Shown here: positions 6,369-7,140 of the stretch, in pieces
How positions within the stretch are numbered: the stretch's first letter is position 1
Layout of the letters: every line of letters starts with the position of its first letter
Assembly (NCBI GenBank): GCA_905479515.1
Contig: CAJQMX010000115.1
Span: 1 to 7,140, forward strand
Origin: an uncultured Parasphingopyxis sp.
GTDB taxonomy: Bacteria; Pseudomonadota; Alphaproteobacteria; Sphingomonadales; Sphingomonadaceae
Direction: 5' to 3'
DNA: 7,140 nucleotides
Notes under the pieces: model-generated
Seen by the model: the letters and a program-made list of their open reading frames with translations, nothing else
What the model was told of the DNA's origin: nothing
Databases searched by the model: none
Translations under genes and position numbers: made by a program

Positions 6369-6675
6369 CTTTGGCAATTCGAAACACATTCCTGATGCCG
6401 ACAGCGAATCCGAGGAACATCATCGCCAGCATCAGCCATGGGAAGGTGTCGAACCACAGGTCTAGCAACCAGCCGATCACACCCCCACCAACAGGACCCC
6501 CGATCATTTCGGCAAGCACGCGGTTCCCTTGGGAATAGCCCTTGGCGGGAACCTTGTTGCGCTTGCCTGACCGGATCTCTTCTGCGCGTTGAGCGGCCTG
6601 TAATCGCTCTTCGAGCGACTCAAGCCGCGAGTCTTCCGCGACGAAGGGATCCTGTGCGGTGTCTTTCTCCGCCAT
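6355..6675 (-). CDS. atpI: AtpZ/AtpI family F0F1 ATP synthase assembly protein
   Basis: This 106-residue protein begins with a soluble, charged helix (about 16-38, Glu/Arg-rich, perhaps a coiled coil) followed by two membrane helices at about 53-73 and 79-97. The first contains the family's Gly-rich segment E-M-I-G-G-P-V-G-G-G-V-I-G-W. AtpI-family proteins head atp operons and help assemble the c-ring or supply ions; they are not part of the finished enzyme. The frame extends upstream to 6735, but the ATG at 6675 is preceded by AGGAG at five bases and is the clear start. It is the first gene of the F0 operon, with a candidate promoter about 70 bases upstream. Its last codons form part of a hairpin ahead of atpB. 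Confidence 0.9.
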   Translation of the reverse strand: MAEKDTAQDPFVAEDSRLESLEERLQAAQRAEEIRSGKRNKVPAKGYSQGNRVLAEMIGGPVGGGVIGWLLDLWFDTFPWLMLAMMFLGFAVGIRNVFRIAKERPE

Positions 6676-6744
6676 GCTTGCTCCTATTGGCCAAATAACG
6701 CCGGACGCGCGCATGGAGGCGATCGACCCCGCCAAGGCACGGCC

Positions 6745-6773
6745 CGTTTAGTGATGGGCCCTTTTCAAGTCAA
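6745..6773 (-). promoter_or_regulatory. Probable promoter of the F0 ATP synthase operon
   Basis: On the minus strand TTGACT (6773-6768) is followed after 17 bases by TAAACG (6750-6745), a good fit to the housekeeping sigma-factor promoters of Alphaproteobacteria, where the -35 is stronger than the -10. Transcription would start near 6738 and give a leader of about 63 bases before atpI. An inverted repeat, GGCCC (6741-6745) with GGGCC (6756-6760), brackets the -10 box and could be a binding site or chance in GC-rich DNA. Confidence 0.55.
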
Positions 6774-6881
6774 CCGCATATGATGCAGTGCGGCATGGTG
6801 TTTGGGGATTGTTTGGGGCGGAGAAAATCGAAGCAGAAATCAGGCCCGCCAGAGCCGTCCGGATTCGGTTTGCGCCAGGCA

Positions 6882-6970
6882 GTCCTGCTGAGCCTGGTTC
6901 AGCATCCACCCCACCTTCTGCGAGGAGGATGCTCACAGCGAAATCGGCCCTGAAACCGGTTCAGCGTGAC
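6882..6970. repeat. REP-like composite of two inverted hairpin units
   Basis: Two palindromic units face each other in the non-coding stretch. The left one (6886-6904, TGCTGAGCCTGGTTCAGCA) folds into an eight-pair stem with one G-T pair and a three-base loop. The right one (6950-6964, CTGAAACCGGTTCAG) folds into a five-pair stem. Read on the minus strand the right unit resembles the left (GTCACGCTGAACC against GTCCTGCTGAGCC), so the element has GTC...GAC ends and inverted arms, like the dispersed palindromic repeats of alphaproteobacterial genomes. A further hairpin overlaps its right end (6962-6981: CAGC and TGAC pairing with GTCA and GCTG) and lies 14 bases beyond the stop of the partial gene, so it might also help define that transcript's 3' end. 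Only one copy is in this window, so repetition in the genome is inferred. Confidence 0.5.
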
Positions 6971-6994
6971 AATGTCAGCTGAAACGAAGGCCCT

Positions 6995-7140
6995 TTAGCA
7001 GTAATCGGGCGTTGGGATCGGGGCAGCGCCACGGGTCCGCCATACGCCGTCGCGCAGTTGGTAGACTTCACCCGGATCGATGCTGGAAAGCCGGTTGCAC
7101 GCCGTTTCCTCGCCAACCTGCTGACGGGTCGTGCCGCGCT
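6995..7140 (-). CDS. C-terminal end of an unrecognised protein, cut by the window edge
   Basis: On the minus strand a frame enters from the right edge and ends at TAA (6997-6995), giving the last 47 residues of a protein. The segment has a Cys in T-A-C-N-R-L-S, a Y-Q-L-R-D-G-V-W-R stretch that looks like a beta hairpin, and ends P-D-Y-C with cysteine as the last residue. Codon third positions are mostly G or C, as in the neighbouring genes, and the other minus-strand frames give less protein-like sequence. I do not recognise the family. The two cysteines would fit an exported disulfide-bonded protein, but the N-terminus is outside the window. It is on the same strand as the atp operon and upstream of it, separated by the promoter region. 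Confidence 0.6.
   Translation of the reverse strand, partial: RGTTRQQVGEETACNRLSSIDPGEVYQLRDGVWRTRGAAPIPTPDYC

Larger units (their letters stand above)
6676..6994. other. Intergenic region upstream of the F0 operon
   Basis: This 319-base gap lies between the start of atpI and the end of the next minus-strand gene. From left to right it holds the atpI leader with its AGGAG, the probable promoter (6745-6773), about 110 bases in which I see nothing specific, and the REP-like hairpin pair. Two short open frames here, one on each strand, have no ribosome binding site or recognisable protein features and are not called as genes. Confidence 0.7.

Noticed and set aside
5511..6395. Plus-strand open frame of 294 codons
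   Set aside because: It is antisense to atpB; its His/Gln/Asp-rich composition is what results from reading membrane-helix codons backwards.
6748..6982. Two short open frames on opposite strands in the intergenic region
   Set aside because: They run through the probable promoter and the REP-like palindromes, lack ribosome binding sites and look like no known protein.
1..7140. Search for CRISPR arrays, tRNA/rRNA genes, insertion sequences, toxin-antitoxin or defence genes
   Set aside because: No regularly spaced direct repeats, no cloverleaf or rRNA sequence, no transposase motifs and no unknown multi-gene cassette were seen; the genes are mostly core housekeeping genes.

Overview
The window looks like ordinary chromosomal core sequence from an alphaproteobacterium. 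The order Sphingomonadales (a sphingomonad or Erythrobacter-like organism) is the best guess. The main reason is the F0 part of ATP synthase laid out as atpI-atpB-atpE-b'-b with no F1 genes alongside. That split arrangement and the paired b/b' subunits are typical of Alphaproteobacteria. Moderately high GC, GTG starts and the style of the UvrC and deacetylase proteins agree. The family-level assignment is inference from recalled protein style, not from a search.

Layout from left to right: (1) the first bases of a probable downstream gene, overlapping the end of a polysaccharide deacetylase-type gene (minus strand, 10-966); (2) uvrC, the nucleotide-excision-repair nuclease subunit (minus, 1087-3024), with a possible intrinsic terminator just after it; (3) a GFA-family zinc protein (minus, 3079-3465) immediately upstream of uvrC; (4) a small exported cupin protein on the plus strand (3591-4001), divergent from the GFA gene and convergent with the ATP synthase operon; (5) the F0 operon on the minus strand, transcribed from about 6738 down to 4072: atpI (6355-6675), atpB (5523-6302), atpE (5250-5477), b' (4682-5176) and b (4072-4689); (6) a 319-base intergenic stretch holding the operon's probable promoter and a REP-like pair of inverted hairpins; (7) the last 47 codons of an unrecognised minus-strand gene, cut by the window edge.

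The five atp genes together encode the membrane proton channel and peripheral stalk. Subunit a (AtpB) carries the essential arginine, the c-ring subunit (AtpE) carries the proton-binding glutamate, b and b' form the stator stalk that would hold F1 (encoded elsewhere), and AtpI helps assemble the complex.

I found no mobile element, CRISPR array, tRNA or rRNA, and nothing that amounts to a new multi-gene system. The points most worth a second look are regulatory or structural: a hairpin followed by five U at the atpI/atpB junction, the REP-like composite element, and a strongly acidic, histidine-containing extension in front of the membrane helix of subunit b.
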